Source: Channallabes apus
Lineage: Eukaryota > Chordata > Actinopteri > Siluriformes > Clariidae
Reading direction: 5' to 3'
Length of the DNA: 64,000 bases
NCBI GenBank assembly: GCA_030522415.1
Contig: CM060104.1
Location: 26,384,325-26,448,324, forward strand
The position numbers and the translations under genes were made by a program. This document shows positions 1 to 11,216 of the stretch, piece by piece; position 1 is the first letter of the stretch, and every line of letters starts with the position of its first letter. A model generated the notes under the pieces. It was not told the origin of the DNA. It did not search any database and worked only from the letters and a program-made list of their open reading frames with translations.

Positions 1-1350
1 GATTCCAAAAATTTTTTACAAATAAATAACTGAAAAGTGGGGTGTGCGTAATTATTCAGCCTTCTGAGTCAATACTTTGTAAAACCACCTTTTGCTGCAA
101 TTCCAGCTGCCAGTATTTTAGGGTATGTCTCTACCAGCTTTGCACATCTAGAGGCTGAAATCCTCGCCCATTCTTCTTTGCAAAACAGCTCCAGCTCAGT
201 CAGATTAGATGGACGGCGTTTGTAAACAGCAGTTTTCAGATCTTGCCACAGATTCTCGATTGGATTTAGATCTGGACTTTGACTGGGCCATTCTAACACA
301 TGGATATGTTTTGTTTTAAACCATTCCATTGTTGCCCTGGCTTTATGTTTAGGGTCGTTGTCCTGCTGTAAGGTGAACCTCCGCCCCAGTCTCAAGTCTT
401 TTGCAGACTCCAAGAGGTTTTCTTCCTAGATTGCCCTGTATTTGGCTCCATCCATCTTCCCATGAACTCTGACCAGCTTCCCTGTCCCTGCTGAAGAGAA
501 GCACCCCCAGAGCATGATGCTGCCACCACCATATTTGACAGTGGGGATGGTGTGTTCTGAGTGATGTGCAGTGTTAGTTTTCCCCCACACATAGCGTTTT
601 GCATTTTGGCCAAACTGTTCCAATTTGGTCTCATCTGACCAGAGCACCTTCTTCCACATGTTTGCTGTGCAAACGGGACTTCTTATGGTTTTCTGTTAAC
701 AATGGCTTTCTTCTTGCCACTAAGGCCAACTTTGTGCAGTACACGATTAATAGTTGTCCTATGGACAGATTCCCCCACCTGAGCTGTAGATCTCTGTAGT
801 TCGTCCAGAGTCACCATGGGCCTTTTGGCTGTATTTCTGATCAGCGCTCTCCTTGTTCGGCCTGTGAGTTTAGGTGGTCGGCCTTGTCTTGGTAGGTTTA
901 CAGTTGTGCCATACTCCTTCCATTTCTGAATGATCGCTTGAACAGTGCTTCGTGGGATGTTCAAGGCTTTGGAAATCTTTTTGTAGCCTAAGCCTGCTTT
1001 AAATTTCTCAATAACTTTATCCCTGTCCTGTCTGGTGTGTTCTTTGGTCTTCATGGTGTTGTTGCTCCCAATATTCTCTTAGACAACCTCTGAGGCCGTC
1101 ACAGAGCAGCTGTATTTGTTTTGACATTAGATTACACACAGGTGCACTCTATTTAGTCATTAACACTCATCAGGCAATGTCTATGGGCAACTGACTGCAC
1201 TCAGACCAAAGGGGGCTGAATAATTACGCACACCCTACTTTGCAGTTTTTATTTGCAAAAAAGATGTTTGGAATCATGTATGATTTTCGTTCCACTTCTC
1301 ACGTATACACCACTTTGTATTGGTCTTTAACGTGGAATTCCAATAAAATT
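1..1350 (-). mobile_element. Tc1/mariner-type DNA transposon, cut by the window start
   Basis: The two ends are inverted copies: the stretch at 20-61 (core GTGTGCGTAATTATTCAGCC) returns in reverse complement at about 1212-1255. The right repeat appears to run on to about 1350, so the left end probably lies outside the window. A broken Tc1 transposase lies between the repeats on the minus strand. The element precedes the immunoglobulin exons and shows no link to them. Copies like this are common in fish genomes and are usually dead. Confidence 0.9.
69..1054 (-). pseudogene. Tc1-like transposase, frameshifted
   Basis: Cut-and-paste transposase of the Tc1 family. The coding sequence is split over three minus-strand frames. 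1054-683 holds the N-terminal paired-like helix-turn-helix (KISKALNIPRSTVQAIIQKW) and a GRPPKL linker. 659-426 holds the first catalytic Asp ([11 protein letters not shown]). 413-69 holds the second Asp ([10 protein letters not shown]) and the final Glu (NPIENLW). All three DDE residues can be recognised, and total length fits the usual 340 residues or so. The frame changes between the pieces mean no full protein can be made. Start is the ATG at 1054. Confidence 0.9.
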
Positions 1351-2160
1351 GATTAATTTACATCTACAAACTGATAATGATCAGTAAAATAGGATCTGAG
1401 CCACAAGAGTGCTGTTCCTTTAATTCTTACCTAGTTTTCTAATCTGTAAAAGAAAATAATATGATCAATGGTGTCAAAAGCTGCACTGTAAATGTAAGTG
1501 CCATATCGCACGTTTTATGAATTTGTTGTTGTGTTTATTTTATTTTATTTGCTGTTATTTCATTTATTCTACCTTGTTCTATTCATTAGTAAAGCAATAA
1601 GCATTAAGTTTGTTACATAAGCCATAAGCTTTATATTTCTTAGTCATGCATCATAAGTTGACAATCGTAAGTTGGTCTGTGATGTCATTCTACTATTACA
1701 TGCATTTGTGTGACTGTCATATGTTAGAGAGTTCAGTCTAGATGCGGAAGGCTAAGGAAACACAAGCTTTTGACCGTAAGCGTAAGCTCGTTAGCTAACG
1801 TAAGCCCGGTAAGCTAAGAATGTGAAATACAGCAACTAGGTTGTTGTAACCGTAAGCTCCCGTAAGTGGATATACAAAGCAAGAGTGTTGTTATATTCGC
1901 AAGCTAAGATTGTGATTTGTGAGATGCAGCAAGCAGGTTGTTGTAAAAGTCAGAGATTTGCAAGATGCAGCAACTGATGTCTGTAATCACAGTGGATTTA
2001 CTCAAGACGACTGTATGAAGTGTTGATTCTTTGATGCTGACAAATAAACTACGAGAGACAAAGAGATCATCGGACTTCAGTTCTTGTGAGTAAATGATCA
2101 GACCAAAGCTAAGCGTCAAAACTGGTGAAATAATATGACCGCACCTACAGTAGGAAGTCA
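1351..2160. other. No gene; GTAAGC-rich, possibly a solo LTR
   Basis: AT-rich DNA without a credible reading frame. From about 1610 to 1870 the words GTAAGC, GCTAAG and TAAGTT recur many times, and an AATAAA lies at about 2044. The stretch stops abruptly at 2160, where LINE coding sequence starts. A solo LTR of a retroelement would fit (TG near 1611, CA at 2159-2160), but I found no target duplication or internal region. The short minus-strand frame at 1904-2161 has no recognisable motif. Confidence 0.3.
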
Positions 2161-3001
2161 TTTACTATTTCAACAAGTGCTGTCTCTGTGCTGTGATGAG
2201 GCCTAAATCCTGACTGATAGAGTTCATATAGTCCATTTCTATGTAGATAAAGGGGAGGTTTCAGCCTGTAATTGGACAGCTGACAGGGGTTGAGGTCAGG
2301 TTTCTTTCAGTTCTGTGGAGTCAGACGGTGATCCAATCAAAGTTGATAACTCTGGGAGATTACTGGTAAAACTCTGTGTAGTATTTGATGTGAATGTACA
2401 TTTAATGCGGTAGTGCTACATTATTATATATTACTATGACACTTTAATTGAGACAAGATCGTGATATGAGATAACTTCAGACAGTGGAAATATGATTATA
2501 TTTATTATACTTAATCCGAAGGATATTATTAAATATAAAGTGTGACCTGCTTTATGAGTGGGTCCTACTACACACTGATTTACTCCTACTGAGTCCAGTA
2601 TGGACATAAATGCTGTTCTTAGGGGGTCTACTCGATTCTCAAAATGAATATTAAAATCTTCAGCAATTAACACTTTGACTACAGAAATGACCCGGCTTGA
2701 GAAGAAATCTGCAAATTCACAGAGAAATTCAGAGTATGGCCCTGGAGGTCTGTAAATGATTATCAACGGGATTGACTGAGCAGACTTATTATCTGTGGCC
2801 ACACTTGTTATGTTACTATAGAGAACTTGCGTTCTCAAATGCATTACATTTGTGTCTGTGTTTGTGTACAAAGGTCAGATTATCGTTGTAAATAACTGTG
2901 ACGCCTCCTCCTCTACCAGTTAACCGAGGCTTGTGTATGTAGCTGTATCCAGGAGGACTAGCTTCATTAAGAGCTACATACAGTACTAACTCTGTTCTCA
3001 C
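2161..3001 (-). pseudogene. L2/CR1-type LINE fragment (endonuclease and start of reverse transcriptase)
   Basis: Minus-strand remains of a non-LTR retrotransposon. 3001-2816 encodes the segment PPGYSYIHKPRLTGRGGGV seen near the N-terminus of fish L2-type apurinic endonucleases. 2871-2434 carries the DFNIH motif, the VGPTHKAGHTL segment and a degraded SYHDL in place of the usual SDH box. At 2300-2161 a piece of reverse transcriptase appears (SNYR, then YQSGFRPHHSTETALVEIV). The part between endonuclease and transcriptase is missing and frames shift. The fragment ends sharply at 2161. Confidence 0.8.
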
Positions 3002-3278
3002 TTACATCATAACAGCTATCAGTAGTTGTTCCCTCAGCCTTTTTTCTCTCTCCCAAAAGTTATAAATCACACATCAGGCAATCACAAGCTATTCATTAAA
3101 TTCTAGTGTAATTAAAATAAATAAATGAAAATGTTGACCAGCAAAATCAGTAAAAATAAATCTCAGTTTAAAAAATACAGACATTAAAAGAAAGAACACT
3201 TGCTTTTTTGCAGCTCACCAAAAAGGTTCACTGTCTGTTTATGATCATGACCAATTCCTTGTCTTTTCTTTCCTTCAG

Positions 3279-3662
3279 CTGAATCTTTGAGGAAATCACT
3301 TTCTGTTTTTGAGTGAAGACATCATCATTTGTGCTCCATGTCTGCTTCAACTAGAACCTCATATCCTGAGTTTTCTACAGTGCAATCTTCTGCTGGTGAC
3401 ACAGTCACTCTATGCTGTAAACTCTCTGATAAAATCAGCAAAGTTACCAGAGAGATCAGGTGGTTTAGGGGGACAGAATGTATTCACCAGGAGGACTATG
3501 GGAAGGGAAGGATACTTGTAAAGGAGAATGCGTGTATATTCTATGGGACAAACGTGTTTCTGAAACTAAGAGATGTTAAAGTCACAGATTCTGGACAGTA
3601 CAGGTGTGAAGCTCATGGCGAAAGAAAAGAAGAAGTTGCTATTATTTATTTGCATGTTGCAA
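3279..3662 (+). CDS. Ig V-set exon 1 (divergent, with an in-frame stop near its start)
   Basis: Extracellular V-type immunoglobulin domain of a presumed immune receptor. Acceptor TTTCCTTCAG ends at 3278 and donor GTAAGT starts at 3663; both ends are phase 1. Domain marks are the B-strand Cys (DTVTLCC), the core Trp (EIRWFRGTEC) and the DSGQYRC motif with the F-strand Cys. It is the most divergent of the six V exons: it lacks the CICLYQN segment of the others. In the phase-1 frame a TGA occurs at 3314-3316, before the domain. The exon may be dead, or a downstream acceptor may be used. Confidence 0.7.
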
Positions 3663-3760
3663 GTAAGTGTTGTGCAACATAATATCAGACAACATCTAGA
3701 GACAATTTCTGTTTGTGAAATGCTCTGTAATAGCTCTTTACCTTGTGTTCCTCCTCTTAG

Positions 3761-4102
3761 GGTTTAACCTGATCTCCAGGTCTGATTATTATAGCCCATC
3801 CCGACTGATTCCTGGTGAAGATGTCACTTTGCCTTGTCACCTCTCTCCTAAAATGAGTGCTGTTGCCATGGAGATCAGGTGGTTTAAGTGGACAGACTGT
3901 ATCTGTCTGTACCAGAACAGGCAGGTGAAAGAGGGGAAGGGTTACGAGGGCAGAGTGAGTCTGTTCACCCACGAGCTGGAGGAAGGAAACGTGTCTCTAA
4001 TGCTGAGGAATGTTAAGGAGTCGGAGAGTGGAGTCTACAAGTGTAAAGTTTCCCATGGAAAAAACAAGGTGGCAAATGATCAAAATCGCTTGGATGTGTC
4101 AG
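3761..4102 (+). CDS. Ig V-set exon 2
   Basis: V-type Ig domain, butyrophilin/MOG style. Acceptor CTCCTCTTAG ends at 3760; donor GTAGTA starts at 4103; phase 1 at both ends. Motifs in order: DVTLPCHLSPK (first Cys), EIRWFKWTDCICLYQN (core Trp plus an extra CIC pair), YEGRVSLFTHELEEGNVSL, SESGVYKCKV (second Cys). The frame is open throughout. It lies 98 bp behind exon 1, so the two domains may be spliced in tandem. The next intron was enlarged by a gypsy element and a hAT MITE. Confidence 0.85.
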
Positions 4103-4372
4103 GTAGTATTTTTCCAGACAGATACATATTCAATAATAACCGTTTATCAACTCTGAAATCTTATTTTATAAATCATAATTAATATTGCAGCATAAATTAT
4201 GTGGTTACATTAAAAAATTAAGCATGATGACAATACTAACTGATGCAGATTATGGCCTTGTTTCTGATTGAAAACAATCATTCGATTCTAGATGAGCTAA
4301 AACTCGACTGATGGACTCTATTTAGGGCGAACTGTTCAGATCATGCTAAGAGAAATTGCTTTAATTAAACTT

Positions 4373-4734
4373 TGTCATGTTTCATGCCCTGTCTTCTGTC
4401 GTCTTTTTTCCACGCTGTCACTTCTCCCCACATGCTCATGTTTTCCCCTAGCCCGTCACGCGCATTCCCCACGCCCCCGTTTCTGCTCTGTTCACCTGTT
4501 CCTCATTTCCTATACTGATTACTGATTACAGATTTTTTGCCTCGCTCTCAGATCTCCCGGCTTCGAATTCACGCTTCCCCTTTGACTACGCCGCCCGCCT
4601 TACGTTTTAAGCTCTGATGCCTCGCTGCCTGACTTTTGTTGCCGACTCCGCTTCTGCCTCCTCGACCACGCCCCCTCTGTTTGTCGTCATCATTCGCGTT
4701 TGGATTCATCACGTTTCGCATTAGCCCCGTCACA
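4373..4734 (+). repeat. 5' LTR of the gypsy element
   Basis: 362 bp from TGTCATG to CGTCACA. Its last 154 bp or so (from TTTGACTACGCCGCC at 4581) recur with few changes at 7219-7373. Confidence 0.88.
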
Positions 4735-4752
4735 GAATAATCCAGCCACAAC

Positions 4753-7200
4753 ATGGATCCAATGGATTTTGATCAGCAGGAGCTGCTCACTACAAAGGAG
4801 TCGCTCGCTGACATCACAAGCCAGGTCCAAAGACTCCGACTCTCTCCAGCACAAGATGGATTCCCCCCCCCACCTATGAAGGAGATCCAGGTACCTGTCG
4901 CTCCTTTCTCTCCCAGTGCTCACTGATCTTTGAGCTCCAGTCCTCCACTTTCACCACTAAATGCTCCAAAATAGCGTATGTCATTACACTTCTCACAAGA
5001 CGAACCCGGGAATGGAATACTGCGCTCTGGGATGCCTATGATCCTTGCTGTTCTGATTACGAGAGCTTCGCCCAGGAAATGATGAGGGTGTTTGACCGTT
5101 CTTGTCATGGAAGGGAGGCTGGATGCAAGCTGCTGGGACTTAAACAAGGCACACGCTCGGCCTACGACTATGCCATCGAATTCCAAACCCTGGCGCTCCC
5201 TAGTGGATGGAATGAACGAGCCCTGTGTGATGTATTTTTATAAGGCCTAACAGAGACACGCAAAGATGAGCTGGCCTCCCAAGAGCTACCTTCGTCTCTC
5301 CAGGGGCTTATAGACTTGGCCGGACGAGTGGACTCCGCCTTTGTAGAGCTCCTCGGGGTTCTCCACCCAGATTTTCCCTCCAACCCTCATCTCCTTGAGC
5401 CGACGCCCAGGATGAATTTTTGCAACTAGACAGAATGCGCAGAAGAGAGACGACGTCGAGTGGAAGGAGCCTGTTTTTACTGCGGGAAATCGGGCCACCA
5501 GCTCAGAAACTGTCCAGCAAAAGGAGGCGCCCTCTAGTTCAGCTGGGTGCACGAGAGGGTATGACTCCAAGAAGACTCCCAGACCAACGCCACCTGGTCC
5601 CCGTTTTCCTCATCTACGAATGACAAACCCACGTGGTACAGGCACTGGTTGACTCAGGATCAGACCGCAATCTCATCAATGCAGCTTCGGCCAAGGCTCT
5701 GGGTATCCCTGCACTGCCTTTGGAGACCCACCTCAAGGTTCAGGCCCTCGACGGGAGTCCGCTCCCATCTATCACCCACAGAACCCCTCTCGTCAGTCTC
5801 AGGATCTCAGGCAACCACACAGAACGGATTTCGCTATTCATCATGGAAGGATCTCATGCTACGATCGTTCTGGGCCTGCCCTGGCTAATCAATCACAACC
5901 CACAGTTGGACTACACAGAGGAGCTCAATTTTGGCCTGGAGCCCCTCATGTTCCATGACCTGCTTACTTTTATTTTATTATTTTTATTTACCTTTTTTTA
6001 ACCAGGCAAGACAGATTAAGAACAGGTTTCTTATTTACAACTGTGGCCTGGCATAGCACAGCTGCGACAGCATACGAGCTGCAACCACACCGTGTCTCAG
6101 CCCCGCCCCTGCAGGGGATCTACCAGACCTCATACACATCCCGTCAGAATACCATGACCTCAAGGAGGCCTTCAGTAAATGTCGCTCCATCAACTTACTC
6201 CCGGGAACCACACCACCCAAGGGCCGCCTGTACTCGCTGTCACCCAAGGAACACGAGGCAATGAACCAATACATCACGGAGTCCCTCGCGGCAGGGATCA
6301 TTCGCCCCTCCTCCTCCCCAGCGGGAGCTGGAGTCTTCTTCGTGGACAAAAAGGATGGATCTCTTCGCCTGTGTATAGATTACAGGGGCGTAAACGAAAT
6401 CATTGTCAAGAACCGCTACCCTCTCCCACTAATGGCTACCGCCTTTGAACTCCTCCAGGGAGCCAAGATATTCACTAAGCTGGATTTACATAATGGATAT
6501 CACCTCGTCCGCATTCGGGAGGGAGATGAGTGGAAGACGGCCTTCAACACCCCAACGGGACACTATGAATACCCGGTGGTCCTCTTCGGCCTGACCAATG
6601 CCCCGCAGTCTTCCAGGCCCTTATCAACAACGTTCTCAGGGACTTCCACAACTCCTCTGTATTCGTTTACCTTGACAACATCTTGATCTTCTCCCGGAAC
6701 CTGGAGGAACACCAACACCACATTCGACAGGTGCTTCAGAGGTTACTGGAGAACAACCTGTTTGTCAAGGCTGAGAAATGCGAGTTCCACTCCATGACCA
6801 CCACATTCCTCGGATTCGTTATTGGCCCCAAAGGCATCAAGATGGAACCAACCAAGCTCCAAGCTGTAGCGAGCTGGCCCAGTCCCACCTCACGACAGGA
6901 ACTCCAGAGATTCCTGGGCTTCGCCAACTTCTACCGCCACTTCATCTGGGGCTACATCTCCATGGCTGCCCCCCTAACAATGCTCACCTCTCCCAAGAAC
7001 CACTTTCACTGGGACCCGGAGGCAGAGAAGGCTTTTACGGAACTTAAACAACGATTCACGTCCACCCCAATCCTAACCATCCCGGAGAGTGATGCCAGTT
7101 CATCTTGGAGGTCAACGCCTCCAGCACGTCCTGTCCCAGAGAGCCCCACACGATAACAAACTACACCCCTGCTCCTTCTTTTCACACCGCCTAACGCCCG
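4753..7200 (+). pseudogene. gypsy gag-pol remnant
   Basis: The reading starts at the ATG at 4753 (MDPMDF) and changes frame repeatedly. Visible parts: gag capsid-like segment at about 4925-5400 (with a TAA at about 5240), CCHC zinc knuckle at 5472-5513 (CFYCGKSGHQLRNC), aspartic protease at 5633-5950 (LVDSGSDRNLI), reverse transcriptase at 6110-7156. The polymerase box reads YLDN (6668-6679) where the family has YxDD, so the second catalytic Asp is lost. About 90 bp of unrelated AT-rich sequence (about 5965-6052) interrupts the region between protease and transcriptase. RNase H stops near 7200. The copy is dead. Confidence 0.9.
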
Positions 7201-7218
7201 CTGAAATGAACTATGGGA

Positions 7219-7373
7219 TTTGACTATGCCGCCCGCCTTACGTTTTAAGCTCTGACGCCTCGCTGCCTGACTTTTTTTTGCTGACTCCGCTTCCGCCCCC
7301 TCGACCATGCCACCTCTGTTTGCCGTCATCATTTGCGTTTGGATTCATCACGTTTCGCATTAGCCCCGTGACA
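7219..7373 (+). repeat. 3' LTR of the gypsy element, 5'-truncated
   Basis: Matches 4581-4734 of the 5' LTR. It is joined directly to the broken RNase H region, so a single deletion probably removed the end of pol and the start of this LTR. Confidence 0.88.
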
Positions 7374-7790
7374 AACTTAGCTCATAATTTTTTCCCTGCT
7401 AAAATATTTTGTTCTGTCTTTGAGACAATAAAAAGTGCATGGTGGCAGTTTTTCAGTCTGATAGGGAATTGATCCAGCATGAAATATTCTGTAAAGATAA
7501 ATGGTCTCAGATGCCCTCTGAGTTGCATTCCCCAACCTTATAAAACGTTATAAAAGAGAACTCGATGTTGTTTTCTGCCAAAGAGAAGTTGGTCAACATG
7601 GCCACTTTTGCCAATCCGGTTTTAGTAGGCATTTGACAGGGTTACAAATGAGCATTTGTTATGAAACATGATTGGTAGGCCCCTCTAGCATGTCCCAAGA
7701 AAATGTGGCATAGCTAATGAAGTTGGGCATAGAGGCCTATTTTTTAACACAGAATCACACTTATTGTGTCCATAATAAGATAGACAGAAT
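7374..7790. other. Intron sequence, nothing recognised
   Basis: AT-rich stretch between the gypsy element and the hAT MITE. No open frame, splice-site pair or repeat structure stands out. Confidence 0.5.
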
Positions 7791-8770
7791 CAAAGGTGGA
7801 AAGAGTAATTAATTTTTGTACTCAAGTACTGTTATTTCAGTGAAATTTTACTGAAGTACAAGTAAAGGTACCATTATAAAAATCTACTCAAGTAAAAGTT
7901 AAAAAGTAGCTCATTAAAAATGTACTTAGAGTAAAAGTTACGGAGTTAACAGCAGGGGTGAGATGGGGGATTCTAGTGTAGTTCAAAAAAGACAAGCGGA
8001 TATAAATCTCAAACTAGTTGTTTTTAATTGAAGAAACACCTTTGCATAATTAAGCTGTTGCCTTTCTTGTGCTTGAAAGCGGTCTCTTAAATATGGTGTG
8101 GCATTTTGCACCAAATAGCCAAGGGAAAAAAGAACTCAGGGCCGAGAACGTTCAGCACAAAACCTTTATCGGCCTCTTTCAGCATCACAAAGTTATAATA
8201 CAAAACATAAAGTAAAAGTAAAGAAAATGGTTAAAGAATAGAGTTTTTTGGGAGTGAGCAGCACACCTGAGCTCCTATTCCGTTCTCTCCTTCTCATGCA
8301 CACACCTCCACAGCGCACACACTGAGGGAGGGGCGGCAACTCTACTCTAGAGAAACATACATACATAATGTGGCTTACAACATACTAGTTTCCGTTACAA
8401 TGACCAGGAGTTTGCTTCATAAGAATTTGATGGCATTTCACTTTCAGCTGTGTCTGCATCACTGGCATATGTTTTGTCCGTCTCCATCATTCTTTTGAAT
8501 TTAGTGCTTTGTTCTCCCAACCCATTAATGGTCTCCATGGTGCAATTTTTTATTATTTATTATTTTTCATTTTCATTCATTTATTTTTTTCTCAGTAGCA
8601 AATATGGTTTCAAATGTAGCCAAGTACAATACTTCAAACAAAACATACTTAAGTAAAAGTAAAATTACAGATTTAAAAAAATACTTTAAGAAGTAGAAGT
8701 ACACAAAAAAAAACTACTCAATTACAGTAACGCGAGTAAATGTACAGTAATTAGTTACTTTCCACCTCTG
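7791..8770. mobile_element. hAT-type non-autonomous element (MITE)
   Basis: 980 bp. The ends are inverted copies: CAAAGGTGGAAAGAGTAA at 7791 and TTACTTTCCACCTCTG at 8770. Both subterminal regions are rich in AAGTACTTTA and GTAAAAGTA words in inverted orientation. The flanks carry an 8-bp direct repeat with one mismatch (GACAGAAT 7783-7790, GACAGGAT 8771-8778), the length typical of hAT elements. There is no transposase, so movement would need an enzyme from elsewhere. Confidence 0.82.
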
Positions 8771-8778
8771 GACAGGAT

Positions 8779-9190
8779 ATAATAGACCAATTAGTCATAA
8801 CATTTGGACTAGCAAATTGGTGGTGACAGGATCATGGGCACCCATCGCTCACCCATGCCCGCAGGGTCCAGAGGCCAGCCTGTCAACCTCAATCCCACAG
8901 AAAAGCCAGTGTAGCAGTGTAGCACAAATTACTGAATAAGGGCAATGCTCCAGAACACCCACTGCACCACAGCCTGCTGTGCACAGGGCCAGACATGGAA
9001 TGAATTCAAGTCTGTTAATTTGGAATCTAAAATCCCCATATTTTATTCCAATCAAACAAGTCTGATCCATGGTGAGACCACCCCACAACCCACAGCACCA
9101 AAAAGATCTGCTGCTAATATCCGTGCGCCACACTCCACAGCACACAATCAGAGGTCTTGTGGAGTCACCTTACCTGTTCTTGTCAAATAA
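8779..9190 (+). mobile_element. Decayed Tc1-like repeat
   Basis: No usable frame. Word runs such as AGAGGCCAGCCTGTCAACCT and CAGAGGTCTTGTGGAGTC match what I recall of a widespread fish Tc1-related repeat. The middle of the element is missing. The identification rests on memory of that repeat and should be checked by search. Confidence 0.45.
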
Positions 9191-9249
9191 TATTTTATAA
9201 CATCAGAAGAATTCATCTATTTCTCTTCACACAGGCCCTTCAGTTCCTT

Positions 9250-9640
9250 GTCAGTCCTCCTTTTTGCAAGTTTCAATAGTCAAGATTAGACTATTGCAAC
9301 TCAATGCTGGCAGGAAGTGGACTGTGGACCATTTGTCTTCTACAGCTGATCTAAGATTGTGGCTGTATGACTTGTTTTCAATCTTCCTATGTTCTCCCAC
9401 CCCACCCCACTTCTCTGCCCCCTTCAATGGCTTTCTGTAGCTGCTTCAATGGCTTTCTGTAGCTGCCCATTTGAGCTGCCTGCTCAAATTCAAAAGACTG
9501 AAGATTACCTACAAAGCTAAAACATCCCAGCACCCACTTACCTCAAAGGAAACTCTGTACTACACTACCTTCCCTCAGATACTCCACCACTGCTTGACTG
9601 GTCCTACCGTACCATCTTTCAAAGAAGACTTCTAGATGTA
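9250..9640 (+). pseudogene. Decayed L2-type LINE, reverse transcriptase C-terminal part
   Basis: The plus-strand translation holds RLDYCNSMLAG followed by degraded PPSMAF and KLKHPSTHLP segments. These correspond to the LDYCNSLLAG, LHWLPV and PAPTYL blocks at the C-terminus of fish L2-type transcriptases. A local duplication of CAATGGCTTTCTGTAGCTGC lies at about 9425-9465. Stops and frameshifts throughout. Confidence 0.6.
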
Positions 9641-9925
9641 TTCTTAGAATATTTGCTATAACTGCTATATTTAATATTGTATATTGCTATATTTCCTACA
9701 ACTTTAAAATTGTGATGTCACATTACTAGGTAGCATCTGAGAAGTATAAGCCTCTGACACCAGGGAATTATTTTGATTGTGCAGTACTACAGAAAATATA
9801 CCATTCTAGTTGTATAATTTTTCCCTTCCACATCATTCTTTTAACAACAGTACCATTATGTAGATACCAGTGTAATTATTTATTAAACAACTGAAACATT
9901 TCTCTGTTTTTTTTCTTCTTACTAG

Positions 9926-10291
9926 AGTTGAAACTGGTCAACAAACCAAACCGTTGCCAAACCTCATCTGTTGCCAATCCTTACACTATTTATGCCTGGT
10001 CTAGTGATGATGCCACTCTGCCCTGTTACCTTTCTCATGAAAGGAATGCTTTTGCCATGACAATTAGGTGGTTTAAGGGGACAGATTGTATTTGTCTGTA
10101 CCAGAATGGGCAGGTGAAAGAGGGAAATGGCTATGATCGAAGAGTGAGTTTGCTCACCCATGAGATGGAGAAAGGAAATGTGTCTCTGATGCTGAGGAAT
10201 GTTCAGGAGTCTGATGTTGGAGAGTACAAGTGTGAAGTGATTCATCAAGAATACAAGGTAGAAAACAGTGGTGTCATCCTAAAAAATTCAG
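9926..10291 (+). CDS. Ig V-set exon 3
   Basis: V-type Ig domain. Acceptor TCTTCTTACTAG ends at 9925; donor GTAATT starts at 10292; phase 1 at both ends. The N-terminal segment reads ELKLVNKPN. Then come ATLPCYLSHE, TIRWFKGTDCICLYQN, RVSLLTHEMEKGNVSL and SDVGEYKCEV. The frame is open from end to end. The exon and its flanking introns resemble those of exons 4 and 5, pointing to tandem duplication. Confidence 0.87.
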
Positions 10292-10659
10292 GTAATTATT
10301 TATGAGCAACCATAAAATGCATGTAGTGTACAGTACTGTATATGCTCTTTGAAAATATATTGAAACTTTTGTTTCTAAATAATGATTAATTATGATACTT
10401 TTCAATACAAGCAAGTGGCAACAGATTGTAGTAGTTAAAAAACGTTAAGAATATTATGCTGAAGATAACAATTAGATATTGTTAGAATATGAATTGCAGG
10501 CATGGCATAAGCACATACATTAAGATTTTTAGTAAAGAATATAAAACAAACAGAACAGAACCAAACAGAATAGAACTAAACAGAACAGAACTGATCTGAT
10601 TACTTAGTAGCATCTCAGTAGTATCAACCCTTGACACCAGGAAATTAATTAAATTTAAT

Positions 10660-11070
10660 ACAATTTTATTCATGTAGCACTTTTAACAATGGTCATTATC
10701 TCAAAGCAGATTCATAAAATCAAAAGAAAATTACTGAAATATGTATAGAATGAGAGAAAATGTGTATAAATCATAATACTCAGATAGTCCCTGATGAGCA
10801 AGCTGAGGGCGAAAGAAAGAAAAAGTCTCTGAGATGGCAATAAGAAGAAACTTTGAAAGGAACCAGACTCAACAGGGATCCCATCCTCAATCTGGGTGAT
10901 AACGGATAGCAGCAATTGTTTAGCAATCATAGTCATACTGTGTGTTAGGAGGCTGGTAGTTCTATATAGCAGATGATATCTTTAAGTTAATATGGAGTCC
11001 AGTTCGTTATTGGAGGCTCATGTAGACTGTATCTCAGTCCTGAAATTACTTTTGTTGTGAAATCACTCTG
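10660..11070. repeat. Interspersed repeat family R1, copy 1
   Basis: Starts with a TTTTATTCATGTAGCACTTTTAA-type border and carries the blocks GAACCAGACTCAACAGGGA, TCCCATCCTCA and ATGGAGTCCAG. The same blocks in the same order occur at 22550-22900. It lies in the intron between Ig exons 3 and 4. No coding capacity is seen and the class is unknown to me. Confidence 0.6.
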
Positions 11071-11216
11071 CAGTTTCCTCAGGAAATAAACCTTTTTAGT
11101 TGTATAATTTTCCCCATTCACATCATCCTTTCACAAGAACAGTAAAGTAAATGTCAGTGTCAATGTAACTAATTATTAATCAACTGAAACATTTCTCTAT
11201 TTCTTCGTCTTACTAG

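Larger units (their letters stand above)
4373..7373 (+). mobile_element. Ty3/gypsy LTR retrotransposon, internally deleted
   Basis: Bounded by the 5-bp direct repeat AACTT (4368-4372 and 7374-7378), which marks integration. The 5' LTR begins TGTCATG and the 3' LTR ends GTGACA. Gag, zinc knuckle, protease and reverse transcriptase are recognisable in order, but RNase H is cut short, and integrase and the first 208 bp or so of the 3' LTR are gone. The element sits in the intron between Ig exons 2 and 3, in the sense direction. Confidence 0.92.

Noticed and set aside
1904..2161. 85-codon minus-strand frame
   Set aside because: Composition and position are those of the LTR-like stretch; no domain, no splice context.
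8849..9145. Coding frame on the minus strand
   Set aside because: It lies in a decayed Tc1-like repeat and reads antisense to it.
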